This document shows positions 28,250 through 35,776 of a stretch of 38,369 nucleotides of DNA, piece after piece. The position numbers and the translations under genes are program-made. The stretch is taken from positions 1 to 38,369 of the forward strand of contig CALZXH010000016.1 of the NCBI GenBank assembly GCA_945830055.1. The letters run 5' to 3'. This DNA is from an uncultured Prevotella sp. (GTDB lineage: Bacteria; Bacteroidota; Bacteroidia; Bacteroidales; Bacteroidaceae). The notes under the pieces were generated by a model. That model was not told the DNA's origin, did not search any database, and was given only the letters and a program-made list of their open reading frames with translations. The number at the start of each line of letters is the position of its first letter. Position 1 is the first letter of the stretch.

Positions 28250-28287
28250 ACAGGTATTGAAAAATCCATTCAATACCTGTTTTTTTT
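28250..28287 (+). terminator. Intrinsic terminator of the SusCD operon
   Basis: A perfect 12-base stem (28250-28261 with 28269-28280) has a 7-base loop and is followed by a run of seven or more T residues. It isolates the ECF sigma gene from the PUL transcript. Confidence 0.93.
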
Positions 28288-28330
28288 ATTTTTTGATTAA
28301 TTTTTCCCATTCTGTATGGTTACAGAGCCT

Positions 28331-28338
28331 TAACTTTG
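28331..28338 (+). promoter_or_regulatory. Promoter -7 box of the ECF sigma gene
   Basis: TAACTTTG followed by C matches the Bacteroidetes -7 consensus 19 bases before the start codon at 28357. No TTTG is found at the expected distance upstream (the nearest, 28292-28295, is 35 bases away), so the promoter may be weak or need an alternative sigma factor. Confidence 0.5.
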
Positions 28339-28356
28339 CGGCAAAACTAAGAACCT

Positions 28357-28890
28357 ATGATTGACTTCAGCGTACTTTACGACCAGACCATCGACAGACT
28401 CTTTGCCATGGGCGCAAGGATGACCAGCGACAGAGAGATGCTGAGCGACTGCATCCAGGACGTGTTTGTAAAACTATATACCAAGCGCATAGAACTGAAG
28501 CAGGTGGAAAACATCGAGTCCTACCTGTTTGTATCTTTGCGCAACCGCCTCAACGACGAGTTCCGTATGCAGGCACACCGGTACGACAACGAGACCTGCG
28601 ACGACTATAACAACATAGTGGAAGAGAGCAGTGAAAATGACCCTCTGGAACTTCAGGAAGAAGAGAACCGCAAACAGATGTGCGTGGATGCCTATATGCA
28701 GGAACTCAGTCCGCGCCAACAGCAGATAGTGCGACTGTTCTTTATCGAGCAGATGAAGTATGAGGATATCTGCAAAGTGATGGGCATCAACTACCAGTCG
28801 GCACGCAACCTGATACACCGCAGCGTAAGCCGTCTGCGCATGCTGGCAGCAGCAAACCGCCCTTCCGTTGCCCGTATTTCAGTGGCATAG
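28357..28890 (+). CDS. ECF-type RNA polymerase sigma factor
   Basis: This 177-residue protein has sigma region 2 at about residues 8-75 (CIQDVFVKLYTKR; NIESYLFVSLRNRLNDEFR) and region 4 at about 115-165 (ELSPRQQQIVRLFF; DICKVMGINYQSARNLIHRSVSRLR). It belongs to the Bacteroides-expanded ECF group that usually pairs with a FecR-like anti-sigma factor and an STN-bearing SusC. Neither partner is present here: the next gene encodes a 57-residue acidic protein and the SusC has no STN domain. It lies just outside the PUL terminator. Control of the PUL is possible from position only. It could equally serve distant genes. Confidence 0.93.
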   Translation: MIDFSVLYDQTIDRLFAMGARMTSDREMLSDCIQDVFVKLYTKRIELKQVENIESYLFVSLRNRLNDEFRMQAHRYDNETCDDYNNIVEESSENDPLELQEEENRKQMCVDAYMQELSPRQQQIVRLFFIEQMKYEDICKVMGINYQSARNLIHRSVSRLRMLAAANRPSVARISVA

Positions 28891-29033
28891 TGCAGGAGTG
28901 AATGGCTCCGGGGTACAAAATGACGATAAAATTGGAATATTTGTTATTTTCCCCTGTACAATCATAGTACAACGTTGCAAAAATCACGTCATATAGCAAA
29001 GAAGTGTAACCTTCAACGCTAAACCGAACCTAA

Positions 29034-29207
29034 ATGACGTATCACATGAGTAACAACATCGGGCAGCAGTACCATACTATGAATCCATCGGAAGAAGAGC
29101 CATACTGCTTCACGGAAGAGGAACTGCAGCTTTTGTCTCCCGAAGAGAAACAGATGTTGAAAGAGCGCATACAGCGCGCTATCGATGAACGTCTGAAACA
29201 GGTATAG
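29034..29207 (+). CDS. 57-residue acidic helical protein downstream of the ECF sigma gene
   Basis: A 58-codon frame starts at ATG 29034 (a second in-frame ATG is at 29046) and stops at 29205-29207. The product has a flexible N-terminus followed by EEEPYCFTEEELQLLSPEEK and then QMLKERIQRAIDERLKQV, which forms a charged amphipathic helix. No signal peptide or membrane segment is present. I do not recognise a family. It lies 143 bases after the sigma gene on the same strand; that gap has no clear terminator or consensus promoter, so cotranscription is possible. A small protein binding the sigma factor would fit, but this is speculation. The following gap (29208-29332) is AT-rich with nothing recognisable. 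Confidence 0.6.
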   Translation: MTYHMSNNIGQQYHTMNPSEEEPYCFTEEELQLLSPEEKQMLKERIQRAIDERLKQV

Positions 29208-29332
29208 ACCATTTTAGAAAAATACAATAGGGTTTTCTACTCATTTCGTTTTCAATAGCGATTGAATCTTTTAAGTAAAAGGATTGTTTCACAGGAATAC
29301 ACACACTTCTATTCTCCTACCAACTGATTGCC

Positions 29333-29793
29333 CTATCCAGTTGACAACTGATTACCGTTTGCCAAAAACCTCTTCAACAGGAAAGTCAAAAAGTATGGGA
29401 AGGTATAGAACTTGCCGTTAAAACCGATATTCTTATACCCTAATTTGATGCCGTATCTCACATCGGGATATTTATCCTCGCTGAGCAGTTTGTTCAATGA
29501 ACCTGTTGCACCATCGTTCGCTTTCACTTCTACGGGAACCAAAGAATTGGCATCACGTACAAAAAAATCCATCTCAAGAGAAGGTTTGTCACTATTGTAA
29601 TAATAGAGACTATAACCTTGTTTTACAAGCATATCTCCAACAATAATCTCATATATCGCTCCCTTGTAAGTGCCCAGATTCTTATTGGCCCTCAAATCTT
29701 CCTGCGCCTCTTCATCGAGAGATGCAATCCCCCCAGCAGCCAGCATCCTAATGAAGCAGTAGCAACGCATCTCGGAGTCTTTTCATACAGCAT
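29333..29793 (-). pseudogene. Remnant of a DUF4143-type AAA ATPase (C-terminal third, frameshifted)
   Basis: The open frame 29770-29333 encodes only the C-terminal domain of the DUF4143 ATPases common in Bacteroidales (SLDEEAQEDLRANKNLG; GAIYEIIVGDMLVKQGY; LEMDFFVRD; VPVEVKANDGA; YTFPYFLTFLLKRFL). The whole family is about 400 residues, so the ATPase part is missing. Just upstream, the family-like segment MLYEKTPRC continues in a different frame (29793-29767), which indicates a frameshift in addition to the truncation. A TGA precedes the open frame. Beyond that the homology stops at the tRNA-Thr terminator. The gene is not expected to be functional. Confidence 0.8.
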
Positions 29794-29833
29794 AAAAAAC
29801 ACTGCCAAGCATCTGTAATATGCTTGGCAGTGT
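29794..29833 (-). terminator. Intrinsic terminator of the SRP RNA / tRNA-Thr transcript
   Basis: A perfect 14-base stem (29833-29820 with 29812-29799 on the - strand) with a 7-base loop is followed by a run of T residues in the - strand direction (29799-29794). It begins 9 bases after the tRNA 3' end. Confidence 0.93.
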
Positions 29834-29842
29834 AGAAGGAAG

Positions 29843-29916
29843 AGCCTCTTGTCGGATTCGAACCAACGACCCCGAGATTACAAATCACGTGCTCTGGCCA
29901 ACTGAGCTAAAGAGGC
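29843..29916 (-). tRNA. tRNA-Thr (anticodon UGU)
   Basis: The 74-base cloverleaf reads GCCTCTT ... AAGAGGC with a seven-pair acceptor stem, a GCTC/GAGC D stem, the anticodon loop TTTGTAA (anticodon TGT) and the T loop TTCGAAT. The anticodon stem has one T-T mismatch. CCA is not encoded. It lies four bases after the SRP RNA and upstream of a strong terminator. Confidence 0.95.
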
Positions 29917-29920
29917 GGGT

Positions 29921-30016
29921 GGGCAAGCGGTTTGTATCGCGCCGCTACAACCAACTACCTTTGCTACGTTCCCGTCCTGGAGGATTCGAAGGGAGCTGGC
30001 CGTACAAGACTTGCCC
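29921..30016 (-). ncRNA. ffs: Signal recognition particle RNA (4.5S-type)
   Basis: The ends pair as GGGCAAG/CTTGCCC. The middle contains the universal helix-8 signature: CAGG, ACG, a GGAA tetraloop, CGT, AGCA, the same layout as CAGG-UCC-GGAA-GGA-AGCA in E. coli 4.5S RNA. At about 96 bases it is a bacterial small SRP RNA, which binds Ffh and targets nascent membrane proteins. The true 5' and 3' ends may differ by a few bases. It is transcribed together with tRNA-Thr, which begins four bases downstream. Confidence 0.87.
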
Positions 30017-30034
30017 ATATTTTCGTTGCGGGTG

Positions 30035-30065
30035 CAAAGGTAGTGATAAATTTTGAAAATGCAAA
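30035..30065 (-). promoter_or_regulatory. Promoter of the SRP RNA / tRNA-Thr operon
   Basis: On the - strand TTTG (30065-30062) is followed after exactly 19 bases by TACCTTTG and then C (30042-30035). This is a full match to the Bacteroidetes housekeeping promoter, as expected for a strong stable-RNA operon. Confidence 0.8.
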
Positions 30066-30097
30066 ACAAATTGTGCCTTAGTTTGAAATTATTTGAT

Positions 30098-30105
30098 TAC
30101 TTTTG
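30098..30105 (+). promoter_or_regulatory. Promoter -7 box for the DUF4199 / glycosyltransferase operon
   Basis: TACTTTTG followed by C fits the -7 consensus. The best upstream element, TTG at 30071-30073, is 24 bases away, somewhat far. It is divergent from the SRP RNA promoter and about 70 bases before the start at 30175. Confidence 0.45.
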
Positions 30106-30174
30106 CAGGGTCAATATGGGATGCCGCAAAAACGATAACACCTGAACAAAGCGACATCACCCAAAAATCATAGA

Positions 30175-30711
30175 ATGACTCCAGAAGAATACAGCCAACT
30201 GAAAGCCTATGCACGCATTGACGGACTTTATCTGGCGTTGCTATGGGCAATTAGTTTTGCCTGCTACATTGCCGGATTCAGCGTGGCATTCTTAGGTTTT
30301 ACCAGCAGTATGCTTGCTATATACAGTCCGTTCTTTGCTGCACAAAGGATGCGCAAGTTCCGCAACGATGCCCGTGGCGGCAGCCTCTCGTTCCTGCGTG
30401 GAGCTGCCTACTACATGCTGATGTTCTTTTACGCATCCACCCTTTTCGCCCTGTTGCAGTACGTGTATTTTGCCTTCATCGACAACGGCATGCTGCTCGA
30501 ACAGTATGCCAAAATCATGAGCAGCAAGGAGGCTGCCCTCATCATCCAGTCGTATGGCATCAACATGAACGACCTGAACCAGGGAATTGCCGAACTGCAG
30601 CGCACATCGCCCATCATGCTGGCGTTCAACATACTGACATTCAACCTCTTTATAGGTTTCATGCTGAGTTGGCCCACAGCACTGATTTTAAGAAGAAAAG
30701 ATTCTGAATAA
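30175..30711 (+). CDS. DUF4199 family inner-membrane protein
   Basis: This 178-residue protein has four hydrophobic segments at about residues 19-38 (LYLALLWAISFACYIAG), 40-58, 80-102 (YYMLMFFYASTLFALL) and 148-172 (LAFNILTFNLFIGFML), with a charged loop RMRKFRNDARGG between the second and third. This is the DUF4199 pattern of Bacteroidetes. Its role is unknown. It is followed 30 bases later by a polyprenyl-type GT2 gene; this neighbourhood recurs in the phylum and suggests a link to envelope glycan assembly. Confidence 0.85.
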   Translation: MTPEEYSQLKAYARIDGLYLALLWAISFACYIAGFSVAFLGFTSSMLAIYSPFFAAQRMRKFRNDARGGSLSFLRGAAYYMLMFFYASTLFALLQYVYFAFIDNGMLLEQYAKIMSSKEAALIIQSYGINMNDLNQGIAELQRTSPIMLAFNILTFNLFIGFMLSWPTALILRRKDSE

Positions 30712-30741
30712 ATTTAGACAATACACAATATAATATAAACT

Positions 30742-31692
30742 ATGGACATATCGGTTGTAATCCCCCTGTATAACGAAGAAGAGTCGCTGCCCGAACTGTA
30801 CGCATGGATAGAGCGTGTGATGCATGCCAACGACTTTACCTTTGAAGTAATCTTTGTAAACGACGGTTCTACCGACCATTCATGGGATGTAATCCAGAAA
30901 CTGGCAGAAACCCATCCCGAAGTGCACGGCATCAAATTCCGCCGCAACTACGGCAAGAGTCCTGCCCTGTACTGCGGCTTCAAGCAGGCACAGGGCGATG
31001 TGGTGATTACCATGGATGCCGACCTGCAAGACTCTCCCGACGAGATCCCCGGTCTGTTCAAGATGATCAAGATCGACGGGTTCGACCTCGTTTCGGGTTA
31101 CAAGCAGAAGCGGTATGACCCGCTGTCGAAGACCCTGCCCACCAAACTGTTCAACGCTACGGCACGTAAGATAAGCGGCATCAAGAACCTGCATGACTTC
31201 AACTGTGGACTGAAAGCCTACCGCAAGGATGTGGTGAAGAACATAGAGGTGTATGGCGAGATGCACCGCTACATCCCCTACCTGGCAAAGAATGCGGGAT
31301 TTGACCGTATCGGCGAGAAGGTGGTGCATCATCAGGCCCGCAAGTACGGCAGTTCAAAATTCGGCTTGAACCGCTTCTTCAACGGCTATCTGGATCTTAT
31401 CACCCTGTGGTTTCTGAGCAGTTTCGGCAGAAAGCCGATGCACGTGTTCGGTTTTCTGGGCACCATCATGTTCTTCATCGGCTTTGTAGCAGCCGTCATA
31501 TTGGGAGTGGATAAAATCTATGCCCTGGCCAACGGTATTCCGCAGCGCCTGGTGACCGACTCGCCCTACTTCTACATTGCACTGACCATGATGATTATCG
31601 GTACCCAACTGTTTCTTAGCGGATTTATCGGTGACCTTGTGAGCCGTTCTTCACACGACAGGAACGACTACAAAATAGAGGAGGAGATTTAG
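30742..31692 (+). CDS. GT2 glycosyltransferase, GtrB/DPM1-like
   Basis: This 316-residue protein has a GT-A domain in residues 1-225: VVIPLYNEEESLPEL for nucleotide binding, FVNDGSTDHSW, and the DxD-type MDADLQDSP at about residues 90-100. Two transmembrane helices follow at about 232-258 and 272-300. Such enzymes transfer a sugar from a nucleotide donor to a polyprenyl phosphate at the inner membrane for later surface-glycan modification. The particular sugar cannot be read. The stop is followed after three bases by the next start, so the genes are in one operon. Confidence 0.92.
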   Translation: MDISVVIPLYNEEESLPELYAWIERVMHANDFTFEVIFVNDGSTDHSWDVIQKLAETHPEVHGIKFRRNYGKSPALYCGFKQAQGDVVITMDADLQDSPDEIPGLFKMIKIDGFDLVSGYKQKRYDPLSKTLPTKLFNATARKISGIKNLHDFNCGLKAYRKDVVKNIEVYGEMHRYIPYLAKNAGFDRIGEKVVHHQARKYGSSKFGLNRFFNGYLDLITLWFLSSFGRKPMHVFGFLGTIMFFIGFVAAVILGVDKIYALANGIPQRLVTDSPYFYIALTMMIIGTQLFLSGFIGDLVSRSSHDRNDYKIEEEI

Positions 31693-31695
31693 CCC

Positions 31696-32208
31696 ATGGA
31701 CAGACTGCGGGCGTTGTATCTTCCTGTTTTGACTGCTGCATGGGCACTTGTTGCAGCCTCGTTGCTACCCTCATGTTCGTCTATCGACTGTCCTGTGCAG
31801 AACACGGTCACATGCAGCTATCTGGTTTGCGATGCACAAGGTGTGGCGGTAGAACTGCAAGACACACTCAACGTATTTTCTCCACGCCGGGACGGCACCG
31901 ACACGCTGTTGCTCAACCGTAGCGTGAATACCAAATCGTTCTCCATCCCCATAAGTTTCAGTCTGGCGGAAGACACCATCGTACTACAGGTGAAGGGCGC
32001 AGACTATGTGGTGGAAGACACCGTATTTGTGGAGAAGACCAACGAACCGCGCTTTGAGTCGGTGGATTGTCAGGCAGTGTATTTCCACACCATCACACAG
32101 GTGAGGGCAAAGGGTACGCTGCTTGAAGACGTTATCATAAATAAAGCATCTGTTGACTATGACGCTTCAACACCCCATCTACACCTTCTTTTCAAGAGCA
32201 GTCTTTAG
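31696..32208 (+). CDS. DUF6452 family lipoprotein
   Basis: This 170-residue protein starts with a hydrophobic signal (about 7-25) and a lipobox ending SLLPSC at Cys27. The rest is a beta-rich domain with four further Cys residues (DCPVQN, VTCSYLVCD, VDCQAV). It matches the DUF6452 pattern, which in Bacteroidales is found immediately before a DUF6048 outer-membrane protein, as here. The 3' end overlaps the next start by 50 bases. Function unknown; a periplasmic or outer-membrane accessory role is likely. Confidence 0.75.
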   Translation: MDRLRALYLPVLTAAWALVAASLLPSCSSIDCPVQNTVTCSYLVCDAQGVAVELQDTLNVFSPRRDGTDTLLLNRSVNTKSFSIPISFSLAEDTIVLQVKGADYVVEDTVFVEKTNEPRFESVDCQAVYFHTITQVRAKGTLLEDVIINKASVDYDASTPHLHLLFKSSL

Positions 32209-32851
32209 TGCAGTACTGTTTTTTGTCAGCATAGCGGCACAGGCACAGCAAAAAGTGTTTGTGGAGCAGAAAGACTCTATCCCCTTCTTCAACGGCATGC
32301 AGCTGTCGTTCGACCTGGTGGGACCTGCCATGCGCGCCATCGGAAGTACAGGAGAGGTGGAGGGGGCACTGCGCATCAACCTGCATGACCAGTACTACCC
32401 AATCGTAGAGCTGGGCTATGGAATGGCAAACCACGAAAACGACGACATCACCGGACTGACCTACAAAACGCAGGCACCCTACTTCCGCATAGGATGCGAC
32501 ATCAACCTGCTGAAGAACAAGCACTCAGCCAACAAGTTCTACGGCGGTGTGCGCTACGCCTTTACCTACTACAATGTAGACATCTCCCGCACCGATATCA
32601 CAGACCCCGTATGGGGAGGCACCACTTCGTTTGCCGTCGATGCGGCATCGTGCAACCAACACTGGATAGAGGTAGTGTTTGGCATCGACGCTCAGGTATG
32701 GGGGCCGCTACACTTGGGCTGGAACGTACGCTACAAGCGGCGCCTGTCGCACAAGGACGCTCCCATAGGCAACACCTGGTACATCCCCGGCTACGGCAAA
32801 TACGGCGACACCAGAGTGGGCGCCAACTTCAACATCATCTTCGACATCTGA
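32159..32851 (+). CDS. DUF6048 family outer-membrane beta-barrel protein
   Basis: The ATG at 32159 is preferred over the in-frame TTG at 32153. The 230-residue product has a signal peptide (about 1-29, ending AQAQ) and alternating amphipathic strands rich in Tyr, Phe and Gly (YYPIVELGYGMANH; NKFYGGVRYAFTYYNVD; HLGWNVRYKRRL), ending in NIIFDI, a typical barrel C-terminus. The start lies inside the DUF6452 gene, implying translational coupling of the pair. Function unknown. Confidence 0.78.
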   Translation: MTLQHPIYTFFSRAVFSAVLFFVSIAAQAQQKVFVEQKDSIPFFNGMQLSFDLVGPAMRAIGSTGEVEGALRINLHDQYYPIVELGYGMANHENDDITGLTYKTQAPYFRIGCDINLLKNKHSANKFYGGVRYAFTYYNVDISRTDITDPVWGGTTSFAVDAASCNQHWIEVVFGIDAQVWGPLHLGWNVRYKRRLSHKDAPIGNTWYIPGYGKYGDTRVGANFNIIFDI

Positions 32852-32861
32852 ACCCACATCC

Positions 32862-33866
32862 GTGAACAGAAAAAGACTCATCTGGCAACTGCCTTTCCTC
32901 ACACTCCTCATCATAGGTACCATACTCATCGTACAGAAGGAGCGCAACATCCCTTATCAGCAGCACAAGGGCATGGTGTTCGGCACTTTCTACAACATCA
33001 CCTACCAATGTGACAGCAATCTGCACAACAGCATCCTGCAGGTACTACAACAGGTGGACGGCAGTCTGTCGACCTTCAACAAGGCATCGGTGGTGTCTGC
33101 CATCAACCGCAATGAACAGCCTGTGCTCGACGACATGTTCATACAAGTGTTCCACACTGCCATGCAGGTATCTGCAGAGACCGACGGCGACTTTGACATC
33201 ACCGTAGCACCTTTGGTGAACGTATGGGGCTTCGGCTTCAGGAACGACACCACCCCCACACCTGCCGTCATCGACAGTCTGCGCCGATACATCGGCTACC
33301 GCACGCTGACGATAGAACAGACCGACGGCAAGCAATACCTGAAGAAGGAACATCCCGAAACCATGCTCGACTTCAGCGCCGTGGCAAAAGGTTACGGCTG
33401 CGATGCCGTGGCAGACCTGCTGCGCCGGAGGGGAGTGAAGAACTTTATGGTGGAGATAGGCGGAGAGATAGTGGCAGAAGGCACCAACAGCAAGCTGAAG
33501 CCCTGGAAGATAGGCGTTTCAAAACCTATCGATGATACGCTGAACACCAATCAAGGGATAGACACGGTGCTCAACGTGACCGACAAAGCCATGGCGACGA
33601 GCGGCAACTACCGCAATTTCTACTACAAGGACGGCAAGAAATACGCCCACACCATCGACCCGAAAACGGGTTGTCCCGTGCAACACTCACTGCTTTCTGC
33701 CACCGTGTTGGCACCTACCTGTGCCTTGGCAGACGCCTATGCTACCGCCTTTATGGTGATGGGCGTGGAAAAGGCGAAGAAGGTGCTGGCAAAGCATCCC
33801 GAACTACAGGTGTACTTCATCTATGCAGATGGAGACAAAATGCGCACGTGGACCAATGGGAAATAA
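32862..33866 (+). CDS. apbE: ApbE: FAD:protein FMN transferase
   Basis: This 334-residue protein uses a GTG start at 32862; the next ATG would cut away the membrane anchor (LLIIGTILIV, about residues 12-28). Conserved ApbE features are GMVFGTFYNITYQ, FDITVAPLVNVWGFG, AVAKGYGCDAVADLL, the GGEIVAEG strand, ATSGNYRNFY, and the metal-binding segment THTIDPKTG-like AHTIDPKTGCPVQHS with ALADAYATAFMVMG. It attaches FMN covalently to Thr residues of exported redox proteins such as Nqr and Rnf subunits. It follows the DUF6048 gene by 10 bases and overlaps the Crp/Fnr gene by 11. Confidence 0.93.
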   Translation: MNRKRLIWQLPFLTLLIIGTILIVQKERNIPYQQHKGMVFGTFYNITYQCDSNLHNSILQVLQQVDGSLSTFNKASVVSAINRNEQPVLDDMFIQVFHTAMQVSAETDGDFDITVAPLVNVWGFGFRNDTTPTPAVIDSLRRYIGYRTLTIEQTDGKQYLKKEHPETMLDFSAVAKGYGCDAVADLLRRRGVKNFMVEIGGEIVAEGTNSKLKPWKIGVSKPIDDTLNTNQGIDTVLNVTDKAMATSGNYRNFYYKDGKKYAHTIDPKTGCPVQHSLLSATVLAPTCALADAYATAFMVMGVEKAKKVLAKHPELQVYFIYADGDKMRTWTNGK

Positions 33867-34548
33867 GGCACAGCAACGGTTTGGAGAGGTTCTGGCGCAG
33901 TTCACGCTGTTCAAGGGCATGAGTATCAGCGACCTGACGCAGGTGATGGACCGCACCAAATTTGATTTCCGCAAATATCCTGCCGGCAAGAGAATCGTCA
34001 AGGCGGGGGAAGTGTGCCACGAACTGCTGATGGTAACCCACGGTACCCTAAGACTGGTGACCACACACGGCAAAGGGCATTTTGCCGTAGAAGAGACCAT
34101 CGATGCACCCTACATCATCCAGCCCGAAAACCTCTACGGCCTGCCCCGCAGATACCGCAGTACCGTGAATTCAGGAACCGCCGTCAACCTGATTTCGCTG
34201 AACAAGCGGGAAGTGAACATCCTGCTGGAAACCATTGAGGTATTCCGTATCAACCTACTCAACACGCTTTCGACACAAAGTCAGGTACTGCTGAACGAGC
34301 CCTGGGCAGCATCTCCCCAATCGCTGCGAGACATGCTGCAGGCTTTCTTTGTGCGCCACTGTGTACAGCCACAGGGCGAAAAGACCTTCCACATACTGAT
34401 GCGCCAACTGGCAGAGATGCACGGCTGCAAGAAGCTTACGGTATCGAAGGTGCTGAATGCCATGAAAGACGAGGGATTGGTGAGGCTGTCGAGAGGAAAG
34501 ATAGTAATACCTGAGATCAACGCACTCGCAGAAACAAGTAACCCATAA
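33856..34548 (+). CDS. Crp/Fnr-family transcription regulator
   Basis: The ATG at 33856 is chosen, overlapping the end of apbE by 11 bases; in-frame ATGs at 33823 and 33829 would add 9-11 residues. The 230-residue protein has a cyclic-nucleotide-binding-type beta roll at about residues 15-115 (FTLFKGMSISDLTQVM; YPAGKRIVKAGE) and a winged helix near 165-220 (MRQLAEMHGCKKLTVSKVLNAMKDEGLV). There is no Cys cluster for an iron-sulfur centre, and the cAMP-contact Arg/Ser pattern is not obvious, so the effector is unknown. It lies 7 bases before the flavoprotein gene. Confidence 0.88.
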   Translation: MGNKAQQRFGEVLAQFTLFKGMSISDLTQVMDRTKFDFRKYPAGKRIVKAGEVCHELLMVTHGTLRLVTTHGKGHFAVEETIDAPYIIQPENLYGLPRRYRSTVNSGTAVNLISLNKREVNILLETIEVFRINLLNTLSTQSQVLLNEPWAASPQSLRDMLQAFFVRHCVQPQGEKTFHILMRQLAEMHGCKKLTVSKVLNAMKDEGLVRLSRGKIVIPEINALAETSNP

Positions 34549-34555
34549 AACAGAC

Positions 34556-35776
34556 ATGAAAATAGCCATTATCGGAGCCGGAGCCGCCGGATGCTTTGCC
34601 GCCATCCACATCAAACAATGGTTGCCAGAAGCACGCGTAACCGTATATGAGAGCGGCAGGAAGGCACTGGCAAAGGTGGCTGTGACAGGCGGCGGGAGAT
34701 GCAACCTGACCAACAGTTTTGCTACTGTAGCCAGCATGGAACAGGTGTATCCGCGCGGACACAGACTGATGAAAAGACTGCTCCGTGAGTTCAGCCAACA
34801 AGACACCTGCCAGTGGTTTGAAAGCGAGGGAGTGGCGTTGGTGACACAAGAAGACGAGTGCGTATTCCCTGTATCCCAGGATGCTATGGAGATTGTAGGC
34901 ACCCTGCTGGGACTGATGAAAGCACAGGGGGTGGAACTACGTTTGGAGCACCGTCTGACAGGAATACGCCCCGCACAAGAGGGCTACAGGCTGGAGTTTT
35001 CCAACGGGAAAACAGCAGAAGCACAAAGGGTACTCATTGCTACGGGAGGGAGTCCGAAGCCCAGCGGACTGAACATGCTCGATGGACTACAGATAGAAAC
35101 CGTAGCCCCAGTGCCCTCACTCTTCAGCGTGTGTACAGCCAGACACGACATAACCGCCATGGCAGGCACCGTGGTGAACAATGTGCGCACCACCCTGTGC
35201 GGCACCAAAATACAGGCACAAGGGGCACTGCTGATAACCCACCAGGGACTGAGCGGACCAGCCATACTGAAGCTGTCATCACGAGGGGCACGACTGCTGA
35301 ATGAGCAAGACTATCGTGCAAAGATAGCCGTCAACTGGTTTGGCAATGACAACGAGGAACAGGTGATGAGCCAGCTGGCTGACATGGCTGCAAAGCACCC
35401 GCAAAAACAGTTGCAGAGCGTCTATCCCACCCGTTTCACCTCGCGCCTGTGGCTCTATCTACTACAACAATGCCACATACGCCATGACTTGCGGTGGGCG
35501 GAAGCAGGCGCCAAAGGGATGCGCCGCATGGCTGCCGTGCTTACCCACCACGAGATAGAGATAAACGGCAAGAACAAGTTCAAGGAAGAGTTTGTAACCT
35601 GTGGCGGAGTAGTACTGAGCAACATCAACCCCTCTACCATGGAATGTAAGGAGCATCCGGGACTCTTCTTTGCCGGAGAGGTTCTCGATGTGGATGCCGT
35701 GACAGGCGGTTTCAACCTACAGGCAGCATGGAGTATGGGGTACGTGGCAGCCCGCCACATGACACTTACATCGTAA
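34556..35776 (+). CDS. HI0933/YhiN (BaiN)-family FAD-dependent oxidoreductase
   Basis: This 406-residue flavoprotein has the N-terminal dinucleotide motif IIGAGAAGCFAA, the family signature VTGGGRCNLTN, an ATGG second FAD contact, the inserted beta domain with HQGLSGPAILKLS, and the C-terminal TCGGVVLSNINPSTMECKEH followed by GLFFAGEVLDVDAVTGGFN. Members are widespread; the physiological substrate is mostly unknown. It is encoded directly after the Crp/Fnr gene and ends 11 bases inside the 3' end of the convergent mnmA. Confidence 0.93.
   Translation: MKIAIIGAGAAGCFAAIHIKQWLPEARVTVYESGRKALAKVAVTGGGRCNLTNSFATVASMEQVYPRGHRLMKRLLREFSQQDTCQWFESEGVALVTQEDECVFPVSQDAMEIVGTLLGLMKAQGVELRLEHRLTGIRPAQEGYRLEFSNGKTAEAQRVLIATGGSPKPSGLNMLDGLQIETVAPVPSLFSVCTARHDITAMAGTVVNNVRTTLCGTKIQAQGALLITHQGLSGPAILKLSSRGARLLNEQDYRAKIAVNWFGNDNEEQVMSQLADMAAKHPQKQLQSVYPTRFTSRLWLYLLQQCHIRHDLRWAEAGAKGMRRMAAVLTHHEIEINGKNKFKEEFVTCGGVVLSNINPSTMECKEHPGLFFAGEVLDVDAVTGGFNLQAAWSMGYVAARHMTLTS

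Larger units (their letters stand above)
657..28890 (+). other. Polysaccharide utilisation locus, probably for rhamnogalacturonan II
   Basis: Twelve same-strand genes combine a SusC/SusD pair, surface or secreted proteins, seven glycan-active enzymes and an ECF sigma factor. The RG-II assignment rests on co-occurrence: a GH140-type apiosidase (apiose is typical of RG-II in pectin), GH95, GH78 fused to a sialidase-like domain (Rha and Kdo occur together in chain C), and a GH142-like protein. Two terminators divide the locus into an enzyme unit (ending 17815) and a SusCD unit (ending 28287). The link to RG-II is inferred from families, not observed. Confidence 0.75.

Noticed and set aside
657..28890. 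Possible CRISPR array, insertion sequence or integrase gene
   Set aside because: No spaced repeats of CRISPR type, no transposase or integrase motifs and no paired terminal repeats were seen. The PUL looks vertically stable apart from the ATPase remnant beyond 29333.
28954..28977. GTAC-N7-GTAC-like repeat between the sigma gene and the small ORF
   Set aside because: The match is only four bases per arm and no good promoter box accompanies it; chance is sufficient explanation.
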